Notes: generated by a model from the sequence alone, not told the origin. 44,558 nucleotides of DNA from Bacteroidales bacterium (GCA_024681475.1 JAILAT010000012.1:1-44558); one strand, 5' to 3'; counted from the stretch's first letter, positions 1 to 7,408 are shown. A program made the numbers and translations.

Positions 1-51
1 CCTTTCCCCCGTGCCCCTGGGGGCAGCCGCGGAGCGGCGGGGGTAGGAGGT

Positions 52-102
52 GGAGTCACGAAAAAACGCCCTGAGGTATCTCAGGGGGTTTTTCGTGACT
101 CC
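52..102. repeat. Long imperfect inverted repeat spanning the tRNA 3' end
   Basis: GGAGTCACG at 52-60 pairs with CGTGACTCC at 94-102. The A run at 61-65 pairs with the T run at 89-93. After a small internal mismatch, CCCTGAG at 69-75 pairs with CTCAGGG at 80-86. The inner part is the tRNA terminator, but the outer arm contains the last bases of the tRNA acceptor strand, so an inverted copy of the tRNA 3' end sits beyond the terminator. The function is unknown. Confidence 0.85.
61..93 (-). terminator. Rho-independent terminator of tRNA-Arg
   Basis: Read on the minus strand, a 7-bp stem (CCCTGAG/CTCAGGG, 69-86, four-base loop) is followed by a T run (complement of 61-66). It lies directly after the tRNA 3' end. 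Bases 1-51 are GC-rich and hold no feature I can support. Confidence 0.85.
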
Positions 103-169
103 TACAGGATTCAAACCTGTAACCTTCTGATCCGTAGTCAGATGCTCTATTCAGTTGAGCTAAGGAGCC
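96..169 (-). tRNA. tRNA-Arg (anticodon ACG)
   Basis: The minus strand folds into a complete 74-nt cloverleaf. The acceptor stem GGCTCCT/AGGAGTC has one G-U pair and discriminator A. The D-arm contains AGCTCAACTGAATAGAGC. The anticodon stem TCTGA/TCAGA encloses loop CTACGGA, giving anticodon ACG. The T-arm is ACAGG TTTGAAT CCTGT. CCA is not encoded (the 3' end reads ACG). The anticodon ACG normally has A34 edited to inosine by TadA, so this tRNA should read CGU, CGC and CGA arginine codons. It has its own promoter (186-217) and terminator. Confidence 0.97.
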
Positions 170-185
170 GTTCGTTTTCGAGTTG

Positions 186-217
186 CAAAAGTACACACAT
201 TTTTGATACCCACCAAA
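186..217 (-). promoter_or_regulatory. Bacteroidota-type promoter of tRNA-Arg
   Basis: On the minus strand, TTTG (complement of 214-217) is followed after 20 bases by TACTTTTG (complement of 186-193). This matches the TTTG / TAnnTTTG promoter. The expected transcription start is near 180, about ten bases before the mature tRNA 5' end. Confidence 0.8.
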
Positions 218-284
218 TTTTTTTTTTGTTTTTTTGTGTGCAGCCCGTCTATTTTGCTGATTTAGCGTCAGAAAAAAAATGATG

Positions 285-815
285 TCACGGCGCCAGCGGA
301 CCTTCGTAGTGATAGACTTCGCGGTAGAGTATGCTGCGCATTTCATCGAATTCGCCGTCGTCAAGCTCATACTTGGACATGACAATCATGGGCAGTGCGA
401 GGCCCTTGCCGTGATACGAGGGCTGCCAGTAGTCCTGCGGATTGCGTGTGAAGCCCAGGTCGGTGTAGAACTCCAAGCGGTGGTCGGCCATCTCGGTCGA
501 GGGCTCTTCGGTTTCGAGCACCACCTGGTCGGGGTGCTGGGCCATGAAAGTCAGAATGGTAGCCTTGCCCAGGCCGCGGTTGCGGTATTCTTTGGCGATG
601 GCAAAATGCTCGATGTAGGTGAACTCATCGAAAGTCCAGTAGGTCAGGATGCCCAGCGGTTCGTCGTCGAGGGTGGCCACCAGAAAGTGGAACTGGTCGT
701 TGCGCTTCTCCAAATCGCCGAAAGGAGGTCGTTCGGCTTTGGGGAATGCCGATTCGAAAAGGTCTTCGGCAAAGCTTTCATGTCTGCTTTCAGACAAAGG
801 TTCAAAGTCTATCAT
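285..815 (-). CDS. GNAT-family N-acetyltransferase
   Basis: This is a 176-residue cytoplasmic protein with a single GNAT (Gcn5-related acetyltransferase) domain. The acetyl-CoA binding motif A is visible as RNRGLGKA at residues 78-85, preceded by the typical beta-strand FTYIEHFAIAKEY. A later FYTDLGFTRNP stretch matches the motif B region of the family. Such enzymes move an acetyl group from acetyl-CoA to an amine or protein; the substrate here cannot be told. It follows the outer-membrane protein gene by 48 bases on the same strand and may be the last gene of that transcript. The ATG start fits the usual family length. Confidence 0.88.
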   Translation of the reverse strand: MIDFEPLSESRHESFAEDLFESAFPKAERPPFGDLEKRNDQFHFLVATLDDEPLGILTYWTFDEFTYIEHFAIAKEYRNRGLGKATILTFMAQHPDQVVLETEEPSTEMADHRLEFYTDLGFTRNPQDYWQPSYHGKGLALPMIVMSKYELDDGEFDEMRSILYREVYHYEGPLAP

Positions 816-863
816 GGTTTTGTTTTATTTCCTTGTTTTATATTGTGTTATTTTATTTCGTTG

Positions 864-1859
864 TCAATCGTCAAAAAAGCTGAAGTTGTTCAATGCCACC
901 GACAGTGCCACCAGATGGTGGGGGGCAAATCCTTCGTAACCATCGAGGTTTATCTTGGTGTAGCGAAAGGTGTAGCCCAAAGTCACCGCAGTGTAGCTAG
1001 GCAGCGTGATGCCCAGTTGCAGCCCGGCGAAGCCGCCCCAGCCCACACCTCCTTGATTCTGATATTCATAGGCCATGGTGGTCGACGAGGGAAACTGGCC
1101 CTGCCACACATCGAGGATGCTGTAGGTGCTGCCGGCAATCATGATTTCGCTCTTCACCACTTCGGTGTTGTTGATGTTGCCGCCAGCTTCGAGCTCGAGG
1201 TCCAATCCATTGTCCAAGCGGAACTTACGCACCACGCCGAGGTCCACAAAGATGCGTTTTTCGACACCCGAGGTAGGACACACCACATAGGCGTTCTGGT
1301 TGGTGAGCACGTAGGCGTTGCTGTGGCCGCTGTTGAGCAGCACCTGGCCTACGGCGTTGAGTTTCGAATAGTCGAAGCGCGCCATCCATCCCCATCCGTG
1401 ATTGTCGAAGTCGTAGCGCAGACCCACGCCCAGCTCGAAGGCCAGCTTGTAGCGCATGTCGCCGTATTCGGCCACCGTCAGCTGGTTGTAGTTGCCTATG
1501 GCGCTGCTGATCAAGTCGCTCTCTGTCAGTTCGTTCCATATGCGTGTGCCGTAGGTTTCGCTGTGAAGGATGCGGTAGAGGGAGTTGACGTTGCGTTCGT
1601 CGCCATTGTAGAAATTGGCCTGACTGTTGCCCACCATCATGGTGCCGGCATCGACCGTGAGCGACAAGCCACGCAGATGCACAGTGCCAATCGATTGGGC
1701 ACAGGCACACTGCGGCACAAACAGCAATCCTGCCAGCAGAAACAATCCTGCCAGGCAGGCCGTCAGGCCTCTGTTCAGCGTGGTGTTGTCATATTGTCTC
1801 CGATACGGTGCGACGGGTCCTGCCCCGTCGCCATCTCGGTCTCGGTCTTTGTCGTTCAT
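864..1859 (-). CDS. Predicted outer-membrane beta-barrel protein
   Basis: This 331-residue protein has an odd hydrophilic N-terminus of about 30 residues rich in D, R and G. A hydrophobic signal-like segment (LTACLAGLFLLAGLLF) follows, ending in CACAQ, a plausible signal peptidase site near residue 55. The rest is rich in alternating aromatic and polar strands (for example LAFELGVGLRYDF, GFAGLQLGITL, VTLGYTFRYTKINLDG) and ends in Phe-Asp-Asp, as in porin-like Bacteroidota proteins. It starts eight bases after the sigma-factor stop codon, so the two are probably co-translated. No other Met occurs before residue 70, so the long n-region seems real. The exact function is unknown. Confidence 0.65.
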   Translation of the reverse strand: MNDKDRDRDGDGAGPVAPYRRQYDNTTLNRGLTACLAGLFLLAGLLFVPQCACAQSIGTVHLRGLSLTVDAGTMMVGNSQANFYNGDERNVNSLYRILHSETYGTRIWNELTESDLISSAIGNYNQLTVAEYGDMRYKLAFELGVGLRYDFDNHGWGWMARFDYSKLNAVGQVLLNSGHSNAYVLTNQNAYVVCPTSGVEKRIFVDLGVVRKFRLDNGLDLELEAGGNINNTEVVKSEIMIAGSTYSILDVWQGQFPSSTTMAYEYQNQGGVGWGGFAGLQLGITLPSYTAVTLGYTFRYTKINLDGYEGFAPHHLVALSVALNNFSFFDD

Positions 1860-1867
1860 GGTCAGTA

Positions 1868-2479
1868 CTATAGTAGCTCTTTTTTACTTGCCAATATATT
1901 ATGTAATAGATCGCGTGCGCGAAACAATTGTGTCTTTACGGTGCCCAGCGGCATATCCAGCTCTTGGGCTATCTCCTCGTAGCTCAGCTCGTCGAAGTAG
2001 CGCAGCTCCACCAGACGGCGGTAGCGCGGCTTCAGCTGTTGCACCATCTCGCGCAGCAGCTGTACGCGCTGCTCCTTGATGATTTCCTCCTCGGGGTTGT
2101 CGTCGTTCGAGGGGATGGGGTACTCGTAGAGCTCATCGTCCGAGCGGGTGCGCAGGTCGTCGAGATAGATGGTCTGCAGACGCTTCTTGCGGATGAAATC
2201 GACGCAGTTGTTGGTGGCGATGGAGAACAGCCAGGTGCTGAAAGCATGGGTCGGAGTGTAGAGGTGCAGCGAGGCGAAAGCCTTGCCAAAGGCCTCGATG
2301 GTGAGGTCGTCGGCCTCGGTAGGGTCATTGGTCATCTTCAACAGCATCAGGTAGATAGGCTCCCTATACATGCGCATAAGGTCGGCATAGGCCCGCTGGT
2401 CGCCCTCTTCGCGCGCCCGGCAGACCAGCGCATAGTCGCGCTGTGCTTTCTCGGTAGGGAATTGTGATGCTACTGTCAT
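1868..2479 (-). CDS. ECF-type RNA polymerase sigma factor (sigma-70 family)
   Basis: This is a 203-residue sigma factor of the extracytoplasmic-function group. Region 2 lies around residues 50-100, with the DDLTIEAFGKAF helix and the STWLFSIATNNCVDFIRKKR promoter-melting segment. Region 4 lies around residues 165-192, with a helix-turn-helix reading LSYEEIAQELDMPLGTVKTQ. The acidic linker near residues 110-135 is typical of Bacteroidota RpoE-like proteins. No anti-sigma factor is visible next to it. The neighbours are a glycosyltransferase ten bases upstream and an outer-membrane protein eight bases downstream, suggesting a link with the cell envelope. Confidence 0.93.
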   Translation of the reverse strand: MTVASQFPTEKAQRDYALVCRAREEGDQRAYADLMRMYREPIYLMLLKMTNDPTEADDLTIEAFGKAFASLHLYTPTHAFSTWLFSIATNNCVDFIRKKRLQTIYLDDLRTRSDDELYEYPIPSNDDNPEEEIIKEQRVQLLREMVQQLKPRYRRLVELRYFDELSYEEIAQELDMPLGTVKTQLFRARDLLHNILASKKELL

Positions 2480-2489
2480 AGTTTCTGAC

Positions 2490-3659
2490 CTACTTTTTCC
2501 TACGTAACGTCAAAATGTATAAAATAGTATTCGAGAGGAGAAAATAAAGTTCAAAAAGTGGTGCAAAGAATGCCACCCGTTTGATGCCGAATCGTCTGGA
2601 AAGCAGAAAGACACTGACTATTTGCCATGCCAGTTTGACGACGAGCACACCCAATAAAATTTCCCATGGGAAGCCGCCGAGGACCATCAGGGCAATCCAT
2701 CCGCCCCAGAAGAGCACCTGCGCCAGCGGGTAGCAAAGCAGCAACAGCTTGTCGTGCAGCGGGTAACGGTGTTTGGTGACCATCCGCTCGCGGCGCGCCA
2801 GGCGCCATTGGCGATAGGTGGCATGGGGTTGCGCCACCATGGCAGCGTCGTTGTCCATCATCACGACACAATTGGCACGGTTGGCGTTCTGGTTCACAAA
2901 GAGGTCGTCCGAGCCTTCTGGGATATGATAGTGGCTGATGAAACCGCCATGGCCGAAGAAAAAGTCGCGACGATACGACAGGTTGCGGCCCGAAGCGGTA
3001 TAGGGGTTGCCCAGCATGGCGCAGCCCAGGCTGGAGGCGTTGAAAGCCAGGTTTTCATACTGCTGGAAGGCATTGAGCACGCCGCCGCTCTGGCGCACCA
3101 GGCTGTAGCCCATCACCATCGAGGCACCGTGCATATATCCGCACATCATGGCACGTATCCATCCGAAGCCCTTGTCTTCGCTCTCGCCGGCGCCACGGGG
3201 CAGACAGTCGGCATCGGTCAGCAGGATGACATCCTTGGTGGCCGACTTGATGCCGATGGCCAACGGGTATTTCTTGCCTTTGAACATATTGACATCCTGG
3301 GCGAAAGGCACAGGCTTCAGGTAGGGATAGTTCTCGGAGCAGACCTTCAGCACGAAGGGTGTGTCGTCGCGCGAGGTATAGTCCACCACCACCACCTCGT
3401 AGTTCGGATAGTCCTGCTCCAGCAGGTAGGGCAGCGACTCCTTCAGGTAGTGCGACTCATTGTGTGCCACGATGACTACCGACACCGACGGCAGGTCGCT
3501 GTCCTTCACCTCGGAAGGCTTCGGCAGTCCCCTACCCTTGCTGCGCGCCACCCGCAGGTACGTCAGCCCGTAGTAGAGACATAAATAGATAAATCCGACG
3601 ACTAGCAATATCAATAAAACTAGTGTGGTTGTGTTGTTTAGCACGCCAGTGAAATCCAT
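2490..3659 (-). CDS. Family 2 glycosyltransferase, membrane-anchored
   Basis: This 389-residue protein has an N-terminal membrane helix (TLVLLILLVVGFIYLCLYYGL) and a GT-A domain opening with VSVVIVAHNE. DAD appears in LLTDADCLPRG and a QWRLARRER segment stands in for the QxxRW-type motif. Two hydrophobic stretches close the C-terminus. It probably adds a sugar from a nucleotide donor to a surface glycan or lipid; donor and acceptor are unknown. The frame opens at a TTG at 3683, but a -7 box at 3681-3688 would place the transcript start after it, so I chose the ATG at 3659. It heads the run that includes the ECF sigma factor. Confidence 0.88.
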   Translation of the reverse strand: MDFTGVLNNTTTLVLLILLVVGFIYLCLYYGLTYLRVARSKGRGLPKPSEVKDSDLPSVSVVIVAHNESHYLKESLPYLLEQDYPNYEVVVVDYTSRDDTPFVLKVCSENYPYLKPVPFAQDVNMFKGKKYPLAIGIKSATKDVILLTDADCLPRGAGESEDKGFGWIRAMMCGYMHGASMVMGYSLVRQSGGVLNAFQQYENLAFNASSLGCAMLGNPYTASGRNLSYRRDFFFGHGGFISHYHIPEGSDDLFVNQNANRANCVVMMDNDAAMVAQPHATYRQWRLARRERMVTKHRYPLHDKLLLLCYPLAQVLFWGGWIALMVLGGFPWEILLGVLVVKLAWQIVSVFLLSRRFGIKRVAFFAPLFELYFLLSNTILYILTLRRKK

Positions 3660-3680
3660 TTTACGTTCTTTTTTATCGTA

Positions 3681-3688
3681 CAAAAGTA
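3681..3688 (-). promoter_or_regulatory. -7 box (TACTTTTG) for the glycosyltransferase/sigma operon
   Basis: The complement reads TACTTTTG, fitting TAnnTTTG. It implies a start near 3675, only about 16 bases before the ATG at 3659. I see no clear -33 TTTG. Confidence 0.5.
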
Positions 3689-3710
3689 GACATTATTTAT
3701 AAAATAGTAG

Positions 3711-3718
3711 TATCTTTG
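3711..3718 (+). promoter_or_regulatory. -7 box (TATCTTTG) for tgt
   Basis: TATCTTTG matches TAnnTTTG and would start a transcript near 3725, leaving a leader of about 110 bases before the tgt ATG. There is no convincing -33 element. It is divergent from the box at 3681-3688. Confidence 0.45.
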
Positions 3719-3837
3719 CATCTGAATTTAGGAACTATTTATCAACAGCCGAGCCGTTTACCAGCTCATGCCTAGCACTTTACAAAATAATAAGTTGCAT
3801 TGGGCGCATGGCGAAACGGACAACAATTTGACGAACC

Positions 3838-4968
3838 ATGCATTTCGACCTGCTACATACAGCCCCCCGCACCAAAGCCCGCGCCGGCGTGCTGCACACC
3901 GACCACGGAGACATCCCCACGCCCATCTTCATGCCCGTGGGCACCGTGGGCTCCGTCAAGGCGGTGCACCAGCACGAACTGACCGACGACATCGACGCGA
4001 GCATCATTCTTGGCAACACCTACCATCTCTATCTGCGTCCTGGCGTCGACATCCTGAAAGAGGCTGGCGGACTGCACCGCTTCATGAACTGGCACCGTCC
4101 CATTCTCACCGACAGCGGTGGATTTCAGGTCTTTTCGCTCGCCGACAGCCGCAAGCTCACTGCCGACGGATGCACCTTCAAGTCGCACATCGACGGCTCT
4201 CGCCACACCTTCACCCCTGAGAAGGTGGTCGACATTCAGCGCGCCATAGGCTCCGACATCATGATGGCTTTCGACGAATGCCCTCCGGGCGAATCGCCAT
4301 ACAACTACGCCAAGAAGTCTATGCTGCTCACCCACAGCTGGCTGGACCGCTGCTGGCAGCATTTCTGCGACACCAAGCCGCTCTACGGCCACCAGCAGGC
4401 CCTCTTCCCTATTGTGCAGGGATGCAAATACCCCGACCTGCGTCGCCAGAGCGCCGAATATGTCGCCAGCAAGAATGCTGTGGGCTACGCCATCGGCGGG
4501 CTCGCCGTGGGAGAACCTACCGAAGTGATGTACAGCATGATAGAGATCGTCAACGCCATTCTCCCCACCGACAAGCCTCGCTACCTGATGGGGGTCGGCA
4601 CACCGGCCAACCTGCTCGAAGCCATCGAGCGTGGCGTCGACATGTTCGACTGTGTCATGCCCACACGCAACGGTCGCAACGGCATGCTGTTCACCTGGAA
4701 CGGCACCGTCAACATCAAGAACAAAAAATGGGAGAACTGCTTCGAGCCCATCGACCCCGACAGCACCGCGGCCGCCGACCTCGACTACACCTTTGCCTAT
4801 CTGCACCACCTTATCCGCTCCGAAGAGCTTCTGGGCCTCCAGATTGCCTCCATCCACAACCTCGCCTTCTATCTCTCCCTCGTGCGCACCGCCCGACAGC
4901 ACATCGTCGCTGGCGACTTTGCCGAATGGAAAGCCCAAGTGCTCCCCAAACTCATGGTGAGAATATGA
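3838..4968 (+). CDS. tgt: tRNA-guanine transglycosylase (queuine tRNA-ribosyltransferase)
   Basis: This 376-residue TIM-barrel enzyme exchanges guanine 34 of GUN-anticodon tRNAs for a queuosine precursor base. The substrate-binding TDSGGFQ is at residues 91-97 with Asp92. The nucleophile is Asp271 in MFDCVMPTRNGRNGM, and the GVGTPANL loop is present. The usual CxCxxC zinc triad is missing: the region after ENCFEPIDPDS (residues 299-320) contains only Cys301, although the later His340 in IASIHNLAFY is kept. The overall length is normal. The downstream small gene overlaps its stop by four bases, so translation is probably coupled. Confidence 0.96.
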   Translation: MHFDLLHTAPRTKARAGVLHTDHGDIPTPIFMPVGTVGSVKAVHQHELTDDIDASIILGNTYHLYLRPGVDILKEAGGLHRFMNWHRPILTDSGGFQVFSLADSRKLTADGCTFKSHIDGSRHTFTPEKVVDIQRAIGSDIMMAFDECPPGESPYNYAKKSMLLTHSWLDRCWQHFCDTKPLYGHQQALFPIVQGCKYPDLRRQSAEYVASKNAVGYAIGGLAVGEPTEVMYSMIEIVNAILPTDKPRYLMGVGTPANLLEAIERGVDMFDCVMPTRNGRNGMLFTWNGTVNIKNKKWENCFEPIDPDSTAAADLDYTFAYLHHLIRSEELLGLQIASIHNLAFYLSLVRTARQHIVAGDFAEWKAQVLPKLMVRI

Positions 4969-5237
4969 CGCAACCCAATGTGTCTGAGGCACATACACCC
5001 AAAGAGAACGACATGGACACCAACGAACAAACCACACGGACAGAACATCGCCGCTTCGAGGAGCGCTGGCAGGGGGTGGATGGCCCTGAATACAAGAAGA
5101 TTAACCTCCGCGACAATGACAGCGTCCGCCGCACACCACGCCGCAACCGCGTCATCATCGCCTCGTTCCTCCTCACCGCACTGCTGCTCTTCATCACCAT
5201 CATTGTATTATTCAAAAACATAATCAGCACATTATAG
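4965..5237 (+). CDS. Small single-pass membrane protein
   Basis: The ATG at 4965 overlaps the tgt stop codon in an ATGA junction, giving a 90-residue protein. An alternative start is the internal ATG at 5013. The N-terminal 60 residues are charged and hydrophilic, with a basic patch (SVRRTPRRNR) just before one hydrophobic helix (VIIASFLLTALLLFITIIVLF) and a short tail. The basic patch before the helix suggests an N-in orientation with most of the protein in the cytoplasm. I recognise no family. The tight coupling with tgt suggests co-expression but does not show a functional link. Confidence 0.7.
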   Translation: MTQPNVSEAHTPKENDMDTNEQTTRTEHRRFEERWQGVDGPEYKKINLRDNDSVRRTPRRNRVIIASFLLTALLLFITIIVLFKNIISTL

Positions 5238-5365
5238 CTCCATATTGATTTAACAATTATTAACAAGCCCAAAAATGCACTTTCCATGCCTCAGGGGTGT
5301 CTGTATAGCAGAAAGAACAACAAGCCCGGCACTTGCACAATACTTATTCATAAAACAAAAACACA

Positions 5366-5425
5366 ATGCAGCAAGAACCAGTTTTAAACGCGCATAATAA
5401 GCAGGAGTTTACGCCGATGCATACG
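5366..5425 (+). repeat. Leader module copy A (20 codons)
   Basis: Start-codon module encoding the core NAHNKQEFTPMHT. It is fused in frame to the lipoprotein 5366-6010. Compared with the consensus NEHNKQEYPPMHT it has three amino-acid changes. Confidence 0.9.
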
Positions 5426-6010
5426 GGAAGATTGGACACAGCCTTAAAAAACAAATTGAAGATAGGCTCTTTTATAATGGCTGTGTTCCTGATGAGCCTT
5501 GCAGGTTGCCAACAGTCACAGGCGGACAACGGGGATTCTGTTACTGTATCAGATATTGCCGACTCCACTTTTCTACAAGAAACCATTGACGGTTGGCTCA
5601 CTCCACACATTTCAATTAATAAGGTGATTGAGTGCTGGGGTGACCCTGATTCATTATCAGAAGCTGTCGTCTTGGAGTATGACGGAGCACTTCACCAGTC
5701 CTGGTTCTATCAGAAAAAGAATGTGAGGATTGACGTTTGTGGGGATTCTGCAGAGGTTGCCAAGACACGATTGGCTCTTGCTGTGGAAGGAATAGCTGTT
5801 ACAGGACCGACGGATTGCCAAATGAGCCATTCAATAAGCATTGGCGACGACCGGGAGAGCTTGGAGCAACAATATCATGGGGTTATCAATGCCGAATACT
5901 CAAATGATCAGCAACTCTCTCTTGGAAACCAAATGCCATATTGGGGCGTGATATATTTCTTTGAAGAGGGAAAGTTGGTGGGAATGTACAATGGATCTAT
6001 GGCAGAATAA
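5366..6010 (+). CDS. Leader-module lipoprotein of unknown function
   Basis: This 214-residue protein has three parts. Residues 1-20 are the shared module, residues 21-36 are a linker (LKNKLKIGSF) also found in the orphan copy at 8335, and a lipoprotein signal with lipobox LAGC follows near residue 48. The module therefore forms an unusually long n-region before the signal peptide; translation could instead begin at Met38 (5477). The mature part has two similar-looking segments, around KVIECWGDPDS and SISIGDDRESLEQQYHGVIN, that loosely recall SmpA/BamE-like lipoproteins, but this is weak. It is the first gene of the array; the next leader ATG is 14 bases after its stop. Confidence 0.8.
   Translation: MQQEPVLNAHNKQEFTPMHTGRLDTALKNKLKIGSFIMAVFLMSLAGCQQSQADNGDSVTVSDIADSTFLQETIDGWLTPHISINKVIECWGDPDSLSEAVVLEYDGALHQSWFYQKKNVRIDVCGDSAEVAKTRLALAVEGIAVTGPTDCQMSHSISIGDDRESLEQQYHGVINAEYSNDQQLSLGNQMPYWGVIYFFEEGKLVGMYNGSMAE
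5442..5475 (+). repeat. 34-base direct repeat, left copy
   Basis: This stretch is identical to 8411-8444 and encodes the linker LKNKLKIGSF after the module. The sequences on either side of the two copies differ. The pair lies in direct orientation about 2.97 kb apart and brackets most of the array. Confidence 0.9.
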
Positions 6011-6024
6011 TAGAATAAACAGGT

Positions 6025-6081
6025 ATGGAACAAGAACCCATCATTAATGCATACAACAAGCAGGAGTACCCGCCAATGAAT
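6025..6081 (+). repeat. Leader module copy B
   Basis: Encodes a start Met followed by the core NAYNKQEYPPMN, so the usual His-Thr end is lost. It starts 14 bases after the preceding stop codon. Confidence 0.88.
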
Positions 6082-6099
6082 AGAAAAAAAACCATCTAA
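6025..6099 (+). CDS. Orphan leader-module ORF, 24 codons
   Basis: The ATG at 6025 opens a 24-codon frame carrying the module and ending with KKTI and a TAA at 6097-6099. The following lipoprotein is in the same reading frame but is cut off by this TAA and a TGA at 6112-6114. It may be a broken fusion, or a true leader peptide translated upstream of the lipoprotein gene. The peptide core is still well kept in sequence. Whether it is translated cannot be decided here. Confidence 0.55.
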   Translation: MEQEPIINAYNKQEYPPMNRKKTI

Positions 6100-6180
6100 T
6101 GGATGGTTGGATGAGATAACTATTTGGATGTGAAACAAGGAAACGGATACAACGAACGTAAGAAACAACGGGGGTATCGT

Positions 6181-6918
6181 ATGCTCCCAATCATCCTGAT
6201 GGCTGCATTGGGATTATCATCATGTCTGAATCACCTTGTAAAGGTTGAACCCATCACCCTAGGCAATAGCTCAGGAGGAAAGACCACGGTGTATTTCAAA
6301 GATACGAACCATGATGAGCTGTTCTTGTCGATTACGGACAAGCACTCCGACCTATGGGACTCGAATGCCAATATTGCTATCTTCTACAAACCGATATACT
6401 ATAAAATAGCAGGTGACTCGCTGCACATTATGTGTGAAAAACCCGATTCTTTCCACCCCGAACTCACGGATGCTAAAATCATATACCATTGGAGGGAGGG
6501 TAATCCGTTATGTTATGAGAAACAGGCAAGGGCGGATGGCTACAAAATCATCCATAGCCTTTGGACTATCGAAGAAGATAATCCATCTTCAACAGGAGAG
6601 AATGCCACAGACTCCTTTCGTGCTTTTTTCAGCAAGTTTGAATCGGACTGTGACTATCAGAGGTCCCATGTCCTCCTTCCTCTCTTGGTTGTCAATTATC
6701 CAGATGACCCGGATGATAGTAAGATAGACACCACGTATATGGATAACTGGGAGTGTTCTGACGCATTCTCATCTTTTGATAAGGTGATTGAGAGCGTGTC
6801 GCCAGATGTCCAACGAGTGGTATTTGGGATAGATGACACTGGGTTTCGTGTGGAATACTACTTTGTTTTGAAAGGAGATGAGTGGTATTTGAATCGCATA
6901 GTTGACCTTAGCATGTAG
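6181..6918 (+). CDS. Lipoprotein, DUF4348-like
   Basis: This is a 245-residue lipoprotein. The signal MLPIILMAALGLSSC ends in a clear lipobox (LSSC, Cys15), so the mature protein should be lipid-anchored in the envelope. The C-terminal half contains FRAFFSKFESDCDYQRSHVL and ends with a strand-rich WYLNRIVDL segment. This pattern reminds me of the DUF4348 lipoproteins of Bacteroides, from memory only. The frame extends back to a TTG at 6124, but I chose the ATG at 6181 because it begins right at the signal peptide. A separate leader-module ORF precedes it in the same frame. It is part of the packed array. Confidence 0.78.
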   Translation: MLPIILMAALGLSSCLNHLVKVEPITLGNSSGGKTTVYFKDTNHDELFLSITDKHSDLWDSNANIAIFYKPIYYKIAGDSLHIMCEKPDSFHPELTDAKIIYHWREGNPLCYEKQARADGYKIIHSLWTIEEDNPSSTGENATDSFRAFFSKFESDCDYQRSHVLLPLLVVNYPDDPDDSKIDTTYMDNWECSDAFSSFDKVIESVSPDVQRVVFGIDDTGFRVEYYFVLKGDEWYLNRIVDLSM

Positions 6919-6934
6919 AATAAGATAATAGGCA

Positions 6935-6982
6935 ATGGAACAGCAAAATATCAACAAGCAGGATTACCCGCCGATGCATACG
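6935..6982 (+). repeat. Leader module copy C (short form)
   Basis: Encodes M-E-Q-Q then NINKQDYPPMHT, lacking about four codons found in the other copies. It is fused in frame to the membrane protein 6935-7336 and starts 16 bases after the preceding stop. Confidence 0.88.
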
Positions 6983-7336
6983 GAAGGAACAGACTCATCC
7001 GCAAAGAAGCCCTTTGTTATAGAACGTTTTTTCGCGAGGCTGTTAAAAAACTGGTGGGTACCTGTGTGTATGACTATGTTGTGTTATTTGTTCGGTTTGG
7101 CAGGCGATTTCTATTCGTATGCCAATAATTCAGACTATTTGATTGATTGGGTTCCCTATACTCGTTTGTCGCTTTTAATAGGTTGTCTCTCTTTTTTGTG
7201 GAGAGGTACGGCATTTTTTGTGGCTTTGGCAAAGAAGAAATGGAACATTGTATTATTTTTATTTCTGTTTCATTTGTTGTGCTGGGCGCTTTTCTACTTT
7301 GTGGCATTGCGTTATTATCCCTATTCCGAATTATAA
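6935..7336 (+). CDS. Leader-module membrane protein
   Basis: This 133-residue protein begins with the short form of the shared module, then a polar basic segment (AKKPFVIERFFARLLKNWW), then about three hydrophobic segments: VPVCMTMLCYLFGLAGDF, a middle one around LSLLIGCLSFLW, and NIVLFLFLFHLLCWALFYF near the C-terminus. It is probably an inner-membrane protein whose module lies in the cytoplasm. I recognise no family. It sits 16 bases after the lipoprotein gene and 12 bases before the next leader ATG, so it is translated as part of the same array. Confidence 0.75.
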   Translation: MEQQNINKQDYPPMHTEGTDSSAKKPFVIERFFARLLKNWWVPVCMTMLCYLFGLAGDFYSYANNSDYLIDWVPYTRLSLLIGCLSFLWRGTAFFVALAKKKWNIVLFLFLFHLLCWALFYFVALRYYPYSEL

Positions 7337-7348
7337 AATATATCATTT

Positions 7349-7408
7349 ATGGAACAAGAACCTATTTTTAACGAACATAACAAGCAGGAGTACCCTCCGA
7401 TGCATACG
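7349..7408 (+). repeat. Leader module copy D (20 codons)
   Basis: Encodes the exact consensus core NEHNKQEYPPMHT. It is fused in frame to the secreted protein 7349-8323. Its core differs from copy F by three bases and from copy E by six, all synonymous. Confidence 0.92.

Noticed and set aside
279..1982. A 567-codon open frame on the plus strand
   Set aside because: It is antisense to the GNAT and outer-membrane genes, which carry family motifs; its protein is low-complexity with no recognisable domain. Similar long antisense frames over alaS, parC and the DPP IV gene were left out for the same reason.
2490..3683. Longer form of the family 2 glycosyltransferase starting at 3683
   Set aside because: The start would be TTG and lies before the transcript start implied by the -7 box at 3681-3688; the ATG at 3659 fits better.
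5238..5365. Promoter of the leader-module array
   Set aside because: A start is expected here, but I see no TAnnTTTG box in this gap; the weak repeat of AACAAGCCC is too short to support a feature.
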